Origin: SLST01 sp046538735
GTDB lineage: Bacteria > Spirochaetota > Spirochaetia > DSM-27196 > SLST01
Direction of reading: 5' to 3'
DNA: 64,000 bases
Assembly (NCBI GenBank): GCA_046538735.1
Contig: JBKHII010000001.1
Location: 93,525 to 157,524 of the forward strand
A model generated the notes under the pieces. The model worked only from the letters and a program-made list of their open reading frames with translations. It was not told the DNA's origin and searched no databases. Shown here piece by piece: positions 8,172-16,539 of the stretch. The position numbers and the translations under genes were made by a program. Position 1 is the first letter of the stretch, and every line of letters starts with the position of its first letter.

Positions 8172-9241
8172 AACTCGAACCGGTCGCGGCTGCCCAGGTT
8201 CTCGAAGGCTTCCACGAGCCGGGCAACCATGCCCTTCTCGCCGGCGTGCAGCCACGCGCGCGGGTCGATCTTCTTCTTGTTCGGCTTGTCCGGACCTTCC
8301 GGATTGCCGATCTGCGAGTGCAGATAGGCGTCGTTCTTGTCCATGTATTCCTTGATCGGACGGGTGAACGCCCACTGCGTGTCCGTGTCAATGTTCATCT
8401 TGATCACGCCGTAAGAGACCGCTTCTTTGATCTCCTCCTGCGTGGAACCGGAGCCGCCGTGGAAAACGAGATTGAGCGGCTTCTCGCTGGTGTTGCGATC
8501 CTCGCGAATCTTCTGCTGCGAGTTCTTGAGGATGACGGGACGCAGCTTGACGTTGCCCGGCTTGTAGACACCGTGCGTGTTTCCGAATGCGGCCGCGACG
8601 GTGAAATCGCCTACCCCGTTGAGCGTGTCGTACGCCTGAAGCACTTCTTCCGGCTGCGTGTAGAGGCGCGAGCTGTCCACGTCCGTGTTGTCAACGCCGT
8701 CTTCCTCACCACCGGTCACGCCGAGCTCGATCTCGAGCGTCATCTTCATCGTGGCCATGCGTTCCAGGTAGTCGCGCGAGATCCTGAGGTTCTCGTCCAG
8801 CGACTCTTCGGAGAGATCGAGCATATGCGAGCTGAACAACGGTTCGCCGTGCTCCTTGAAGTACTTCTCGCCGAAATCGAGCAAACCGTCTACCCACTTG
8901 ATGATCTTGAGCGCGCAATGGTCGGTATGGAGAACGACCGGAACGCCGTAGTACTCGGCCAGCATCCGAATGTGGTGCGCGCCGGCTACCGAGCCCGCGA
9001 TCGCGGCGCGCTCGTTGGTGTTGTCAAGAAACTTGCCGGCGTTGAAGTGACCGCCGCCGTTCGAGAACTGGATGATGATCGGCGCGCCCGCTTCCTTGGC
9101 GGACTGCATCGCGGCGGTGATCGTGTTGCTTCCGACCACGTTCACCGCCGGCAGCGCGCACGGAACGGTCTTGCAGTATTCGAACACCTCTTGCAGCTGG
9201 TTGCCGGTGATTACCCCCGGCTTGAGTCGTAGCTTACCCAT
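8168..9241 (-). CDS. fbaA: class II fructose-bisphosphate aldolase
   Basis: A zinc-dependent aldolase that reversibly cleaves fructose 1,6-bisphosphate to two triose phosphates in glycolysis and gluconeogenesis. At 357 residues it matches the E. coli FbaA type (class IIA). LPAVNVVGS near the start and the zinc ligand region VVLHTDHCALK are visible, as is the FHGGSGS phosphate motif. An AAAGGAG ribosome site lies 5 nt before the ATG and a near-consensus promoter stands just upstream. It is a single-gene unit. Confidence 0.95.
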   Translation of the reverse strand: MGKLRLKPGVITGNQLQEVFEYCKTVPCALPAVNVVGSNTITAAMQSAKEAGAPIIIQFSNGGGHFNAGKFLDNTNERAAIAGSVAGAHHIRMLAEYYGVPVVLHTDHCALKIIKWVDGLLDFGEKYFKEHGEPLFSSHMLDLSEESLDENLRISRDYLERMATMKMTLEIELGVTGGEEDGVDNTDVDSSRLYTQPEEVLQAYDTLNGVGDFTVAAAFGNTHGVYKPGNVKLRPVILKNSQQKIREDRNTSEKPLNLVFHGGSGSTQEEIKEAVSYGVIKMNIDTDTQWAFTRPIKEYMDKNDAYLHSQIGNPEGPDKPNKKKIDPRAWLHAGEKGMVARLVEAFENLGSRDRFEF

Positions 9242-9265
9242 AGATACTCCTTTGGCTTGGTCTGG

Positions 9266-9293
9266 ATTGTAGTGCCAGCAAGGTCTTTGTCAA
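9266..9293 (-). promoter_or_regulatory. sigma-70-type promoter of fbaA
   Basis: Read on the minus strand, a perfect TTGACA (9288-9293) is followed 16 bp later by TACAAT (9266-9271). The leader would be only about 20 nt, with the AAAGGAG ribosome site at 9247-9253. This is one of the strongest promoters in the window, fitting a highly expressed glycolytic gene. Confidence 0.75.
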
Positions 9294-9337
9294 TGCATAA
9301 GCTACGGAGATGAGCGCGTCCAGACCACCCCCGGGGC

Positions 9338-10384
9338 TTACCGGACGCGCTCGAAATCCTCTACGTAGGAGGCGATGCCGCTCGCGATGGCTCGCGAGAG
9401 ACGACGGCGGTAGCCGGGCGTCGTGAGCAGCTCGAGGTCGGTCCGGTTGTTGATGAACCCGGTCTCGATCAAGATCGACGGCATCCGCGCCTCGCGGACG
9501 ACGAAGAAGTTGGCCACACGAACGCCGCGCTCGATGGGCGTCTCCGGGACCTGTGCCGCGATCGCGTCCAGCACGGATTTCCCCATGAGGACGCTCTCCA
9601 CGGTGTACTCCTCTTCCTTGAGATCGTTGAGGATCGCGGAGACCTCCGGCTCGAGCGTTGCGGCGATCTCCTCTTCGAGAACCTGACGACGCTGCGTCGC
9701 CGGCAGGTAGTAGATCTCCACGCCGCGGGTATCGGTCCACGGCGCGGCGCTCGCGTTGACGTGCAGCGAGACGAAGAGAACGTTGTCCAGCGGGTCGTCG
9801 CGCAACGAGTGAGCGTACTCCGTCCGCTGCTCGAGCGTGAGATACGCGTCCGAGTCGCGCGAGAGACGGATCTCCGTGTCGCTGAGGAGCCGCTCGAGCT
9901 CGGCCTGGACGAGGCGAGCCATGTCCAGAACGATGTCCTTCTCGTAGTAGGTGACGGTCTCGCCGTTCTCGGTGACGCTTCGGAGCGTACCCGGATCCCG
10001 CCCGCCGTGACCGGCGTCGATGACGATCGCCTTCACCGGCCGCACGCGCGCGGCATCACCGGTCCGTCCGAGCCGGGCGGCGAGCGCGTCAAAGGTCGGA
10101 CGCGGCACGAGGAGCCGGCCCGTGGAGTACACGATCGGTTCGATGCGAAGCAGCTCGGTGAAGTCCACGACTGCGATCGGGTCCCCCGGCGCGAAGCCGA
10201 TCGAATCGAGCCCGTTCCAGATCACGCCGGTGCGGGTGAACTCGTCCCACTCGAGTACGGAGCCGGTGGCTTCCAGGAGCTCTACGATATCCACGGTCGG
10301 GTCCTCGGCAGCCACGGCCGATGGCAGAATCTGAAGACTGAGCAGAATGAGAGCGGCGACCACGAGTGCTGTACGAGTGCGCAT
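9338..10384 (-). CDS. N-acetylmuramoyl-L-alanine amidase (Amidase_3), exported
   Basis: It cuts the bond between muramic acid and the peptide stem of peptidoglycan and works in the periplasm during cell separation or wall turnover. The 348-residue product begins with a Sec signal peptide (MRTRTALV... ending near AVAAED, residue 25), then a non-catalytic region of about 110 residues. The zinc domain follows with IDAGHGGRDPG, the YEKDIVLDMA glutamate, VSLHVNAS and the catalytic ILIETGFINN. The ATG at 10382-10384 is chosen because the signal peptide starts there. It is divergent from the lipoprotein gene at 10452. Confidence 0.9.
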   Translation of the reverse strand: MRTRTALVVAALILLSLQILPSAVAAEDPTVDIVELLEATGSVLEWDEFTRTGVIWNGLDSIGFAPGDPIAVVDFTELLRIEPIVYSTGRLLVPRPTFDALAARLGRTGDAARVRPVKAIVIDAGHGGRDPGTLRSVTENGETVTYYEKDIVLDMARLVQAELERLLSDTEIRLSRDSDAYLTLEQRTEYAHSLRDDPLDNVLFVSLHVNASAAPWTDTRGVEIYYLPATQRRQVLEEEIAATLEPEVSAILNDLKEEEYTVESVLMGKSVLDAIAAQVPETPIERGVRVANFFVVREARMPSILIETGFINNRTDLELLTTPGYRRRLSRAIASGIASYVEDFERVR

Positions 10385-10451
10385 TCCTGCTCTCAATATC
10401 GGCAGATCGGCCGCCCGATTGACCCTGGGAGCCTGGCGGGAGTACGGTCCT

Positions 10452-11414
10452 GTGGTGAAGCGATCGCTGATACTGCTGCTTGTCGTGGCTCCGCTGCTGT
10501 GGGCGTGCGCGACAACGGACACTTCCCCCACGCACCGCCTCCTGGCCGCCTACCCGCCCGAGCGTCCGTTCCCGGACAGCCGATTCTCCACATTCGACAA
10601 CGTGATGATCCACTACCGAACCTGGACTCCGGACGGTGAGCCGATCGGGAAGCTGCTGCTGCTTCACGAGGCGGGTGGATCCTCGGTGACCTACCGGCTT
10701 CTCGCCCCGGAGCTCGCTCGAGCCGGGTACGCCGTGGTGGCAGCCGACCTTCCGGGGTTCGGGTTCAGCGGTCAGGCCCTCGACCTCGACCACACACTCG
10801 GGAACCGCGCGGAGTTACTCTGGTCGCTGGCCGACCGCCTGGATACCGAAGACGATGCCTTCCCGCCGGTCGATCGCTGGATACTCGTTGGGCACGGAAT
10901 GGGCGGACGAGTCGCGACGCAGATGGCGATCGAGCGCCCGGCGCGCAGTCGCGGCCTCGTGCTCCTGTCCGCCGATGTGACGGGAGCGGCGGATCCCGGC
11001 GCGTGGTACTGGTTCCCACCGGTCCGCTGGAGCGTCCTGAGCTGGCTGCGAAACAGCGTCTTCACCCCGGACGGGGTCGCCGAGCTGCTCGAGAGCGCGT
11101 ACGGACGTCCGGCGACCGCGGATGAAGTCGGTCTCTACGCCGCGCCGCTCCTGAGACCGAGCATGCCGGAGGCGTACGTTCGCTACGCCTCCACCGCCGG
11201 ACGCGCCGACTTCACGCTCGACTCGATCGAGACGCCCACGTTAATCGTCTGGGGAGAGGCCGACGAGTGGACCGATCCGGAGCTCGGCGCTCAGGCAGCC
11301 GCGGAGATCCCTTCGAGCGTCCTCATTACCATCCCGGGCGCCGGCCACCTGCCGATGGAAACGGATGTAGAGCAGACGCGAGACGTGCTCCTCTCGTGGC
11401 TCGCACGAAGGTAG
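10452..11414 (+). CDS. alpha/beta-hydrolase-fold lipoprotein lacking the nucleophile serine
   Basis: The 320-residue product has a lipoprotein signal (lipobox LWAC, Cys19), so it is probably anchored to a membrane facing the periplasm. The rest is an alpha/beta-hydrolase fold: the oxyanion region reads LLLLHEAGGSS where HG is usual, and the nucleophile elbow reads VGHGMGG with Gly149 in place of serine. The late Asp region (IVWGEADEWTD) and the His of PGAGHLP remain. It is therefore either a non-catalytic binding protein or uses different chemistry. The GTG start at 10452 follows GGGAG by 9 nt; a second GTG stands directly after it. No substrate can be assigned. Confidence 0.75.
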   Translation: MVKRSLILLLVVAPLLWACATTDTSPTHRLLAAYPPERPFPDSRFSTFDNVMIHYRTWTPDGEPIGKLLLLHEAGGSSVTYRLLAPELARAGYAVVAADLPGFGFSGQALDLDHTLGNRAELLWSLADRLDTEDDAFPPVDRWILVGHGMGGRVATQMAIERPARSRGLVLLSADVTGAADPGAWYWFPPVRWSVLSWLRNSVFTPDGVAELLESAYGRPATADEVGLYAAPLLRPSMPEAYVRYASTAGRADFTLDSIETPTLIVWGEADEWTDPELGAQAAAEIPSSVLITIPGAGHLPMETDVEQTRDVLLSWLARR

Positions 11415-12713
11415 CTACTCCTGTTCGTTCGGTAGCTTCCGCGGCAGCTCGATCGTAACCGTCGTTCCGGCCGCGTCCGAGCTCGTGAACCGGATACTGC
11501 CCCGGTGCGTCCGAGCGATGAGCGCCGCAACGTACGTCCCGAGACCCGTACCGCCCTTCTTCCCGCTCGTCGTGTAGCGCTCGAAGAAGCGCGGCCGAAT
11601 GTCCTCCGGCACGACCCCGCGGTTGTGGATATCAACGGACTGCGTCTCACCGGTCGTCACGCGGACCGCTACGACGTCGCCCTCCGAGGAAGCCTCGATC
11701 GCGTTGCGGACGAGGTTCGCGACGGCCTCGGCGAGGTAGAGCTTCTCGCCGTCAACCGGGACGTTCGCGTTCCAGGCTATCGGCGCGCCGTCCACTTCGA
11801 AGGCAACGTCCACCCCCTTGCTCCCGGCAAGCGGCTCGAGCTCGCGGCGCACCTCTTGCAGCACGGAGACGAGATTGACCGGCTTGGGCTTGAGCAGGTA
11901 GGTGCCTTCTTCCATTCTGATGAGGTCCATGGTGCTCGAGAGCATCGTGTTGACTTTGCGTCCCGACTCGCGAATGATCATGCAGAGTTCGCGCTGCTCG
12001 TCGGTAAGATCGTCGACCATCAGGACTTCGGCGGCGCCGATGATTCCGTTCAGCGGATTGCGCAGATCGTGCCTGATCATGCGCTCAACGCGATCCTTCA
12101 CCTTCTCGAGCTCTTCCCGGTTGCGGATCTCTTCGTTGAGCCGCTCCACCGTCTCCTCGAGCATCTTCTCTGCCCGCTTGCGCTCGCTGATGTCGAGCAC
12201 GAACGTGACCTTCTTGGGCCTTCCGTCCACGTCTATGATGTACGCGGCGTCCGCGATGATGGCGAGCTGTTGCTCGTCTTTGCGAGCGACCTGCCACTCA
12301 CCGCGCAGCTCGTAGCGCCGGCCCATGAACTCGGAGTGCAGACGGTCGAGCTCGGCCTTGTAGGGCTCCGGCACGACCATGGTGAAGTGGTTTCCGATCA
12401 GCTCGTCCGGAAGATAGCCGTAGAGTCGACAGTAGGTCGGATTCACGTACTCGAAGTAGCCGTTCTCGTCCGTGATGCAGATGCCCACGGGCGTTGATTC
12501 GATGATGTTCCGGAGCCGAGACTCGCTCCGCTTGAGATCCTCGTTGTAGTTCCGCAGCAGATCGGTGCGCTGCTCGGCCAGTCCGTTCAGCGCGCGGACG
12601 AGCTCCCGAACCTCGGCGGACGCACCGTCCTCGGCGACCACCGGCTCGTAGTCCCCGGTCGTGATGTCTCGCAGGAGACGCGTGACGAGAGCGAGATCAG
12701 GTGTATCGCGCAT
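11415..12713 (-). CDS. soluble PAS-domain sensor histidine kinase
   Basis: A cytoplasmic two-component kinase of 432 residues with no membrane segment. A short helical region is followed by a PAS domain (about residues 60-185, ITDENGYFEYVNPTYCRLYGY), a coiled coil and a PAC-like end. The phospho-histidine motif is RHDLRNPLNG, the N-box is NLVRNAIEAS and the ATP lid has GTGLGTY. The ATG at 12711-12713 is preferred to one 36 nt upstream because GGAGAG stands 6 nt before it. No response regulator is adjacent; the Hpt protein at 14347-15489 and the receiver proteins in this window are possible partners. Confidence 0.9.
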   Translation of the reverse strand: MRDTPDLALVTRLLRDITTGDYEPVVAEDGASAEVRELVRALNGLAEQRTDLLRNYNEDLKRSESRLRNIIESTPVGICITDENGYFEYVNPTYCRLYGYLPDELIGNHFTMVVPEPYKAELDRLHSEFMGRRYELRGEWQVARKDEQQLAIIADAAYIIDVDGRPKKVTFVLDISERKRAEKMLEETVERLNEEIRNREELEKVKDRVERMIRHDLRNPLNGIIGAAEVLMVDDLTDEQRELCMIIRESGRKVNTMLSSTMDLIRMEEGTYLLKPKPVNLVSVLQEVRRELEPLAGSKGVDVAFEVDGAPIAWNANVPVDGEKLYLAEAVANLVRNAIEASSEGDVVAVRVTTGETQSVDIHNRGVVPEDIRPRFFERYTTSGKKGGTGLGTYVAALIARTHRGSIRFTSSDAAGTTVTIELPRKLPNEQE

Positions 12714-12751
12714 GTCCGGCTCTCCAGGAATCGACCATGGGGTACGCATCC

Positions 12752-12780
12752 TTGATAGCCCGGAAGAAACACGGTGTCAA
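12752..12780 (-). promoter_or_regulatory. sigma-70-type promoter of the PAS histidine kinase
   Basis: On the minus strand a perfect TTGACA (12775-12780) and TATCAA (12752-12757) are separated by 17 bp, about 40 bp before the chosen start codon. If this is the promoter, the transcript begins near 12745, so an upstream ATG at 12749 would be too close to the transcript start, which supports the start at 12713. Confidence 0.6.
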
Positions 12781-12828
12781 GAAGCGAATCACTGGATCGT
12801 GGCGCCTCCCGAGGGTATGCTGCACGGC

Positions 12829-13632
12829 ATGAATCAGGATCAGGTCAAGGAGCGGCTCTTGGAGCTGCAGGACGACGTTGAGGAGTTCTTCGTGATCTTC
12901 AGCGGCAAGAGCAGCAAGAAGGTAAACGGTCTCTATCACCCGGACACACGAGAGATTATCGTCCACAACCGCAATTTCAGCGACGACAATGCGCTCATGT
13001 ACACCGCAGTGCACGAGTTCGCCCACCACGTCCACTTCACCACCTCGGCGGTACCGGTCGGCCCGCGAGCGCACACGCGCGAGTTCAGAAGCATCCTCCA
13101 CCGGCTTCTGCTCCGCGCGGAACAGGCGGGCGTATACCTGAACCCCTTCGAATCGGATCCGGAGTTCCAGGCGCTGACGAGACGACTGAAGACCGAATTC
13201 CTGACTCAGAACGGCAGACTGATGAAGGATTTCGGCCGGGCGCTCATCGAGGCGGAGCAGCTGTGTCGAGAACGCGGCGCACGGTTCGAGGACTACGTGG
13301 AACGCGTCCTGAGCATGGATCGGACGACCGCAACGACGCTCATGAAGATGCACAGCTACGACATCGACCCGTCGCTCGGCTATCACAACATGGCCACGGT
13401 CGCGGGATTGCCGAGCGACGAGCGCCGCGCCAAGGCGCTCCAGGCGTTTCAGGGAGGTGAGAGTCCGGACATGGTCAAGATCGCGGCTCGTGTGGGACCG
13501 GAGGCTCCCTCGGAGGACCCGGTCGCAAGACTCGAGAAGGAGCGGAGGCGAATCCAGCGAACGATCAAAAGCCTGGAGGACAGACTGGCCGAGATCGACG
13601 ACAGGCTCGGAAGCTACGAACGTACGCCTTGA
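12829..13632 (+). CDS. uncharacterised HExxH protein with C-terminal coiled coil
   Basis: I do not recognise the family. The 267-residue soluble product has a zinc-protease-like HEFAH motif (His62, Glu63, His66, with an extra His67) in a predicted helix (TAVHEFAHHVHF), preceded by a short strand region REIIVHNRNF as in SprT or gluzincin folds. A helical middle follows, then a charged coiled coil over about the last 45 residues. A metal-dependent peptidase is plausible but no third ligand is obvious. Start choice is uncertain: ATG at 12817 and GTG at 12799 are also in frame, and GAGGG at 12811-12815 fits neither ATG well. It is followed after 33 bp by the Grx-FTR pair and is probably cotranscribed with it. 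Confidence 0.75.
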   Translation: MNQDQVKERLLELQDDVEEFFVIFSGKSSKKVNGLYHPDTREIIVHNRNFSDDNALMYTAVHEFAHHVHFTTSAVPVGPRAHTREFRSILHRLLLRAEQAGVYLNPFESDPEFQALTRRLKTEFLTQNGRLMKDFGRALIEAEQLCRERGARFEDYVERVLSMDRTTATTLMKMHSYDIDPSLGYHNMATVAGLPSDERRAKALQAFQGGESPDMVKIAARVGPEAPSEDPVARLEKERRRIQRTIKSLEDRLAEIDDRLGSYERTP

Positions 13633-13665
13633 ACCGGGGCATGAGAAACCGTATGCTGTGGTAAG

Positions 13666-14001
13666 ATGAGCGATACGATCGACAAAGTTGACTTCACCGA
13701 GGTCCCGGGCTCCTCTGAGCGCTACGAGCTCACCGTCTACGCGCTCTCAACGTGCGCGTTCTGCAAGCGGGCGATGGAGTTCCTCACGGAGCACGGAGTG
13801 GGCTACCGCTACGTCTTCCTCGATCAGCTCGATTTCGACCTCAAGCGCGCGGTCAAGCAGGAGCTGAAGGAGCGGTACGAGAACCTGCCGGTCTTCCCGG
13901 TCCTCACAATCGACGGGAAGGAGGCGATCAGCGGCTTCACCGAGGAGCGGTGGTCGGAGCGGCTCGGAATAGACGGGGAATCGAGCGGGGCGGACGGATG
14001 A
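13666..14001 (+). CDS. glutaredoxin-like protein with CxxC motif
   Basis: A small thioredoxin-fold redox protein (111 residues). The active site is STCAFCKRA with Cys30 and Cys33, and the cis-proline region is LPVFPVLTIDG. FTEERW near the end resembles the glutaredoxin glutathione-side region, but there is no sign that glutathione is the partner. Its stop overlaps the start of the FTR-like gene (ATGA), which implies that the two proteins form one electron-transfer pair. The natural target proteins are unknown. Confidence 0.88.
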   Translation: MSDTIDKVDFTEVPGSSERYELTVYALSTCAFCKRAMEFLTEHGVGYRYVFLDQLDFDLKRAVKQELKERYENLPVFPVLTIDGKEAISGFTEERWSERLGIDGESSGADG

Positions 14002-14336
14002 GCTCCGCGCGAAAGACTCCGGACCAGGCTCGGCGTTTCATGAACGCGGTCGCCGACCACCAGGGGTGGGTTCTCAACTCGGACGAGAGCTTCCTCGCTC
14101 ACCTCGCTCAGGGCCTCGCGAGCAACTACAACACCTACGGCTACTTCCTCTGCCCGTGTCGGGACGGCGATGGCGATCGCGACGAGGACAAGGACATCAT
14201 CTGCCCCTGTGTCTACGCACGCCCCGACCAGGACGAGTACGGACACTGTTTCTGCGGCCTCTTCCTCACGAAGGAGTTCGCCGAAAGGGGCACCACGCCC
14301 CGACCTATTCCGGAGCGGCGGGCCAAGGGGTTCTAG
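13998..14336 (+). CDS. ferredoxin-thioredoxin reductase catalytic-subunit-like protein
   Basis: The 112-residue product carries the complete cysteine pattern of the FTR catalytic chain: CPC (52, 54), CPC (69, 71) and CFC (84, 86). In the plant enzyme four of these bind a [4Fe-4S] cluster and two form the redox disulfide that reduces thioredoxin with electrons from ferredoxin. There is no gene for the FTR variable subunit, as is usual outside oxygenic phototrophs. The four-base overlap with the glutaredoxin suggests that this glutaredoxin is its substrate. The Rnf complex at 56760-61914 could set the ferredoxin pool that feeds it. Confidence 0.88.
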   Translation: MSSARKTPDQARRFMNAVADHQGWVLNSDESFLAHLAQGLASNYNTYGYFLCPCRDGDGDRDEDKDIICPCVYARPDQDEYGHCFCGLFLTKEFAERGTTPRPIPERRAKGF

Positions 14337-14346
14337 CGCCCGGTTC

Positions 14347-15489
14347 CTATCGCTCGAGCCCTCGCTCGGCCCAGGCCACGATCGCGTTGACGATCGGGGT
14401 GAGGCGATCGGTATGCTCGCGCGCGGCCGACATGTCGTGCTCACGTGCGGCCGCCTCGAGCGCGCGCGCCGCGCGTACGGCCGGCTTCGACTGAAGCGTC
14501 CCGCTCGTGTTGGCGAGCGAATGCGCCGCCTTCGCCACGACCTCGGCATCCGAACGTGCCAATCCATCTTCGATCGCGGACAGCTTCCGCGGAGCCTCGT
14601 CGCAATACAGACGCAGGATCTCCCGCATCACCTCGGGACTATCACCGTAGGCTCGGCGGAAGTCCTCTACGCTGAGCGGATCGTCCGCCGAATCGCCGGT
14701 AGCTCCCAAACCGGAGCCGGCCGGAATCCGAATGCGGATGGCCACCCCGGCCCCGCCCCGTTCCACGTTCCAGCCTCCCCCTCGTGCATTCACGGCGGCT
14801 CGCAACTCCTCCGACCGATTCACAAGCTCGCGCAGCCGCGACGAGTCGTTCGTGCTCACCTCTTCCGAGCTCTCGGATCGATGTGCGGTGACGCCGACCT
14901 CGACCATTCCCTCCGACACGTCCAGGCCGATTGCGGCCGGGCCTCCCCCGGTCCAGTAGAGCGCGAACTGAAGCACCTCTCGCACGACGCGCTCGAGGAG
15001 CAGGACCGCTTCCCGGTCCAGCTCGAGCTCACCGCCGTGCGCGCCGAGGATCCGAACCGGGCGCCCGGAGGCGGTGCGAACCGCAGCGACGGCCTTACGA
15101 AGAAGCACCGGTGGTGAGGTGGACTCACCCCACTGCTCGTCGCCGATGAGCGCTCGAGCGGCGGCGATGAGCTCGTCGTACGGTATCCGGCCGGCGTCGG
15201 TTATCTCAACGTGGTCGGCGGCCTCCGGGTAGATCGTCTGCCCTGCCGCATCGACGACGAGAATCAGCGCATCAGGGCGTGCGATCGCGCTCGTGCGGCC
15301 GGAAACGCGGGAAGCGAGCGCGTCGGTTGCGACGACGAGATCGTACGAGCGCTCGGCGAGAGCGGACTCCAGCTCGTTGTCGGAGGTGGCGGTTGTTACC
15401 GTGAGAGACGGGAAGTCGCGACGGAATCGCTCTGCGATCCGGCTCGCGTCAGGATCTCCGAGGGCGAGGAGCAGCTCCATTATGCACAT
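14347..15489 (-). CDS. receiver-like / degenerate ATPase / Hpt-domain signalling protein
   Basis: A 380-residue soluble signalling protein. The first 120 residues look like a receiver fold (LLLALGDPDASR, YDLVVATDALA) without a clear phospho-Asp constellation. Residues about 135-255 resemble a histidine-kinase ATPase domain (LLLERVVREVLQFAL, then LRELVNRSEELRAAVNARGG) but lack a clear N-box Asn and the GxGxG lid. The C-terminal 110 residues are an Hpt domain with AHSLANTSGTL carrying the phospho-His. It is probably a phosphotransfer intermediate for a kinase elsewhere, perhaps the one at 11415-12713. The first ATG is chosen because GGGAG stands 4 nt before it; an in-frame ATG 9 nt later is possible. 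Confidence 0.7.
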   Translation of the reverse strand: MCIMELLLALGDPDASRIAERFRRDFPSLTVTTATSDNELESALAERSYDLVVATDALASRVSGRTSAIARPDALILVVDAAGQTIYPEAADHVEITDAGRIPYDELIAAARALIGDEQWGESTSPPVLLRKAVAAVRTASGRPVRILGAHGGELELDREAVLLLERVVREVLQFALYWTGGGPAAIGLDVSEGMVEVGVTAHRSESSEEVSTNDSSRLRELVNRSEELRAAVNARGGGWNVERGGAGVAIRIRIPAGSGLGATGDSADDPLSVEDFRRAYGDSPEVMREILRLYCDEAPRKLSAIEDGLARSDAEVVAKAAHSLANTSGTLQSKPAVRAARALEAAAREHDMSAAREHTDRLTPIVNAIVAWAERGLER

Positions 15490-15510
15490 TCTACTCCCGC
15501 GAAAGGTCAG

Positions 15511-16539
15511 TCAGTCAAGCGAGTCGTTCACGGCTGCGACGAGTTTCTCAACGTCCGACTCGGTCGTGTCGTACGAGCACATGAATCGCACGATGCTCGC
15601 CTCCTCGTCCCAGACGTAGAAGTAGAGCTCGTCCTGCACGCGCTTGATGATGCGCCGCGGCACTCTGGCGAAGACGGCATTCGCTTCAACGGGATAGGCG
15701 ATCTCGATCTCGGGGATCGGCGCGAGCTTGCGCGCAAGCATCGCGGCCATCGCGTTCGCGTGCGTCGCGAGCTCCCGCCAAAGATCGCCACCGTAGAGCG
15801 CCGCGAATTGTGCGGCGATGTAGCGCATCTTGCTCGCGAGTTGCATTCCCTGTTTCCGGATATACGGAAAGGCGTCCGAGAGCTCGGGGCGGAAGAAGAC
15901 GACAGCCTCGCCGAACATCATCCCGTTCTTCGTTCCTCCGAGCGACAGAATGTCCACGCCGAGCTTCGCCGTGACATCCGGCAGTTCTCCGTCCAGGAAC
16001 GCCGCAGCGTTCGAGATGCGCGCGCCGTCCATGTGCACGAGCAACCCATGACGATGGCAGATTCGGGCGATCTCCTTCACCTCGTCCGGTCGGTAGACGG
16101 TGCCAAGCTCGGTCGACTGTGTGAGCGACACGACCTTCGGTTGCGAGTGATGCTCCACGCCGAGCGCGTGGAGATGCGACTCGATCTGATCCGGTCGCAT
16201 GCGGCCGTTCGTGGAGGTCACGGGCAGGAGTTTCGCGCCCGTATTCCGTTCGGGAGCGCCGCACTCGTCCGTGTTGATGTGCGAAACGTCGGTACAGACG
16301 ATGGCGTGGTATCCCGAAAGCGCCGCCTGCATGCCGAGCACATTGGAGCCGGTTCCGTTGTAGACGAAGTGTACCGACGCCTTCCTCCCGAGTACCCGCC
16401 TGAGCGCGGCGACCGCTTCTCTCGTCCATGGATCGTCGCCGTACGAGATCGCGTGACCGTCGTTCGCGGCCTGCAGCGCCGACATGATCTGCGGGTGAAC
16501 GGGAGCGCTGTTGTCGCTCGCAAAGAACCTCTCACTCAT
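15511..16539 (-). CDS. low-specificity L-threonine aldolase
   Basis: A pyridoxal-phosphate enzyme (fold type I) that splits threonine or allo-threonine into glycine and acetaldehyde. The 342-residue product has the N-terminal SDNSAPVHP, VYNGTGSN, the cofactor-binding HMDGARISNA and the Schiff-base lysine in SLGGTKNG. The ATG at 16537-16539 overlaps the last codons of the RelA-TPR gene by 8 bp, so the two form an operon. It supplies glycine and one-carbon units. Assignment is strong; stereopreference cannot be read. Confidence 0.92.
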   Translation of the reverse strand: MSERFFASDNSAPVHPQIMSALQAANDGHAISYGDDPWTREAVAALRRVLGRKASVHFVYNGTGSNVLGMQAALSGYHAIVCTDVSHINTDECGAPERNTGAKLLPVTSTNGRMRPDQIESHLHALGVEHHSQPKVVSLTQSTELGTVYRPDEVKEIARICHRHGLLVHMDGARISNAAAFLDGELPDVTAKLGVDILSLGGTKNGMMFGEAVVFFRPELSDAFPYIRKQGMQLASKMRYIAAQFAALYGGDLWRELATHANAMAAMLARKLAPIPEIEIAYPVEANAVFARVPRRIIKRVQDELYFYVWDEEASIVRFMCSYDTTESDVEKLVAAVNDSLD

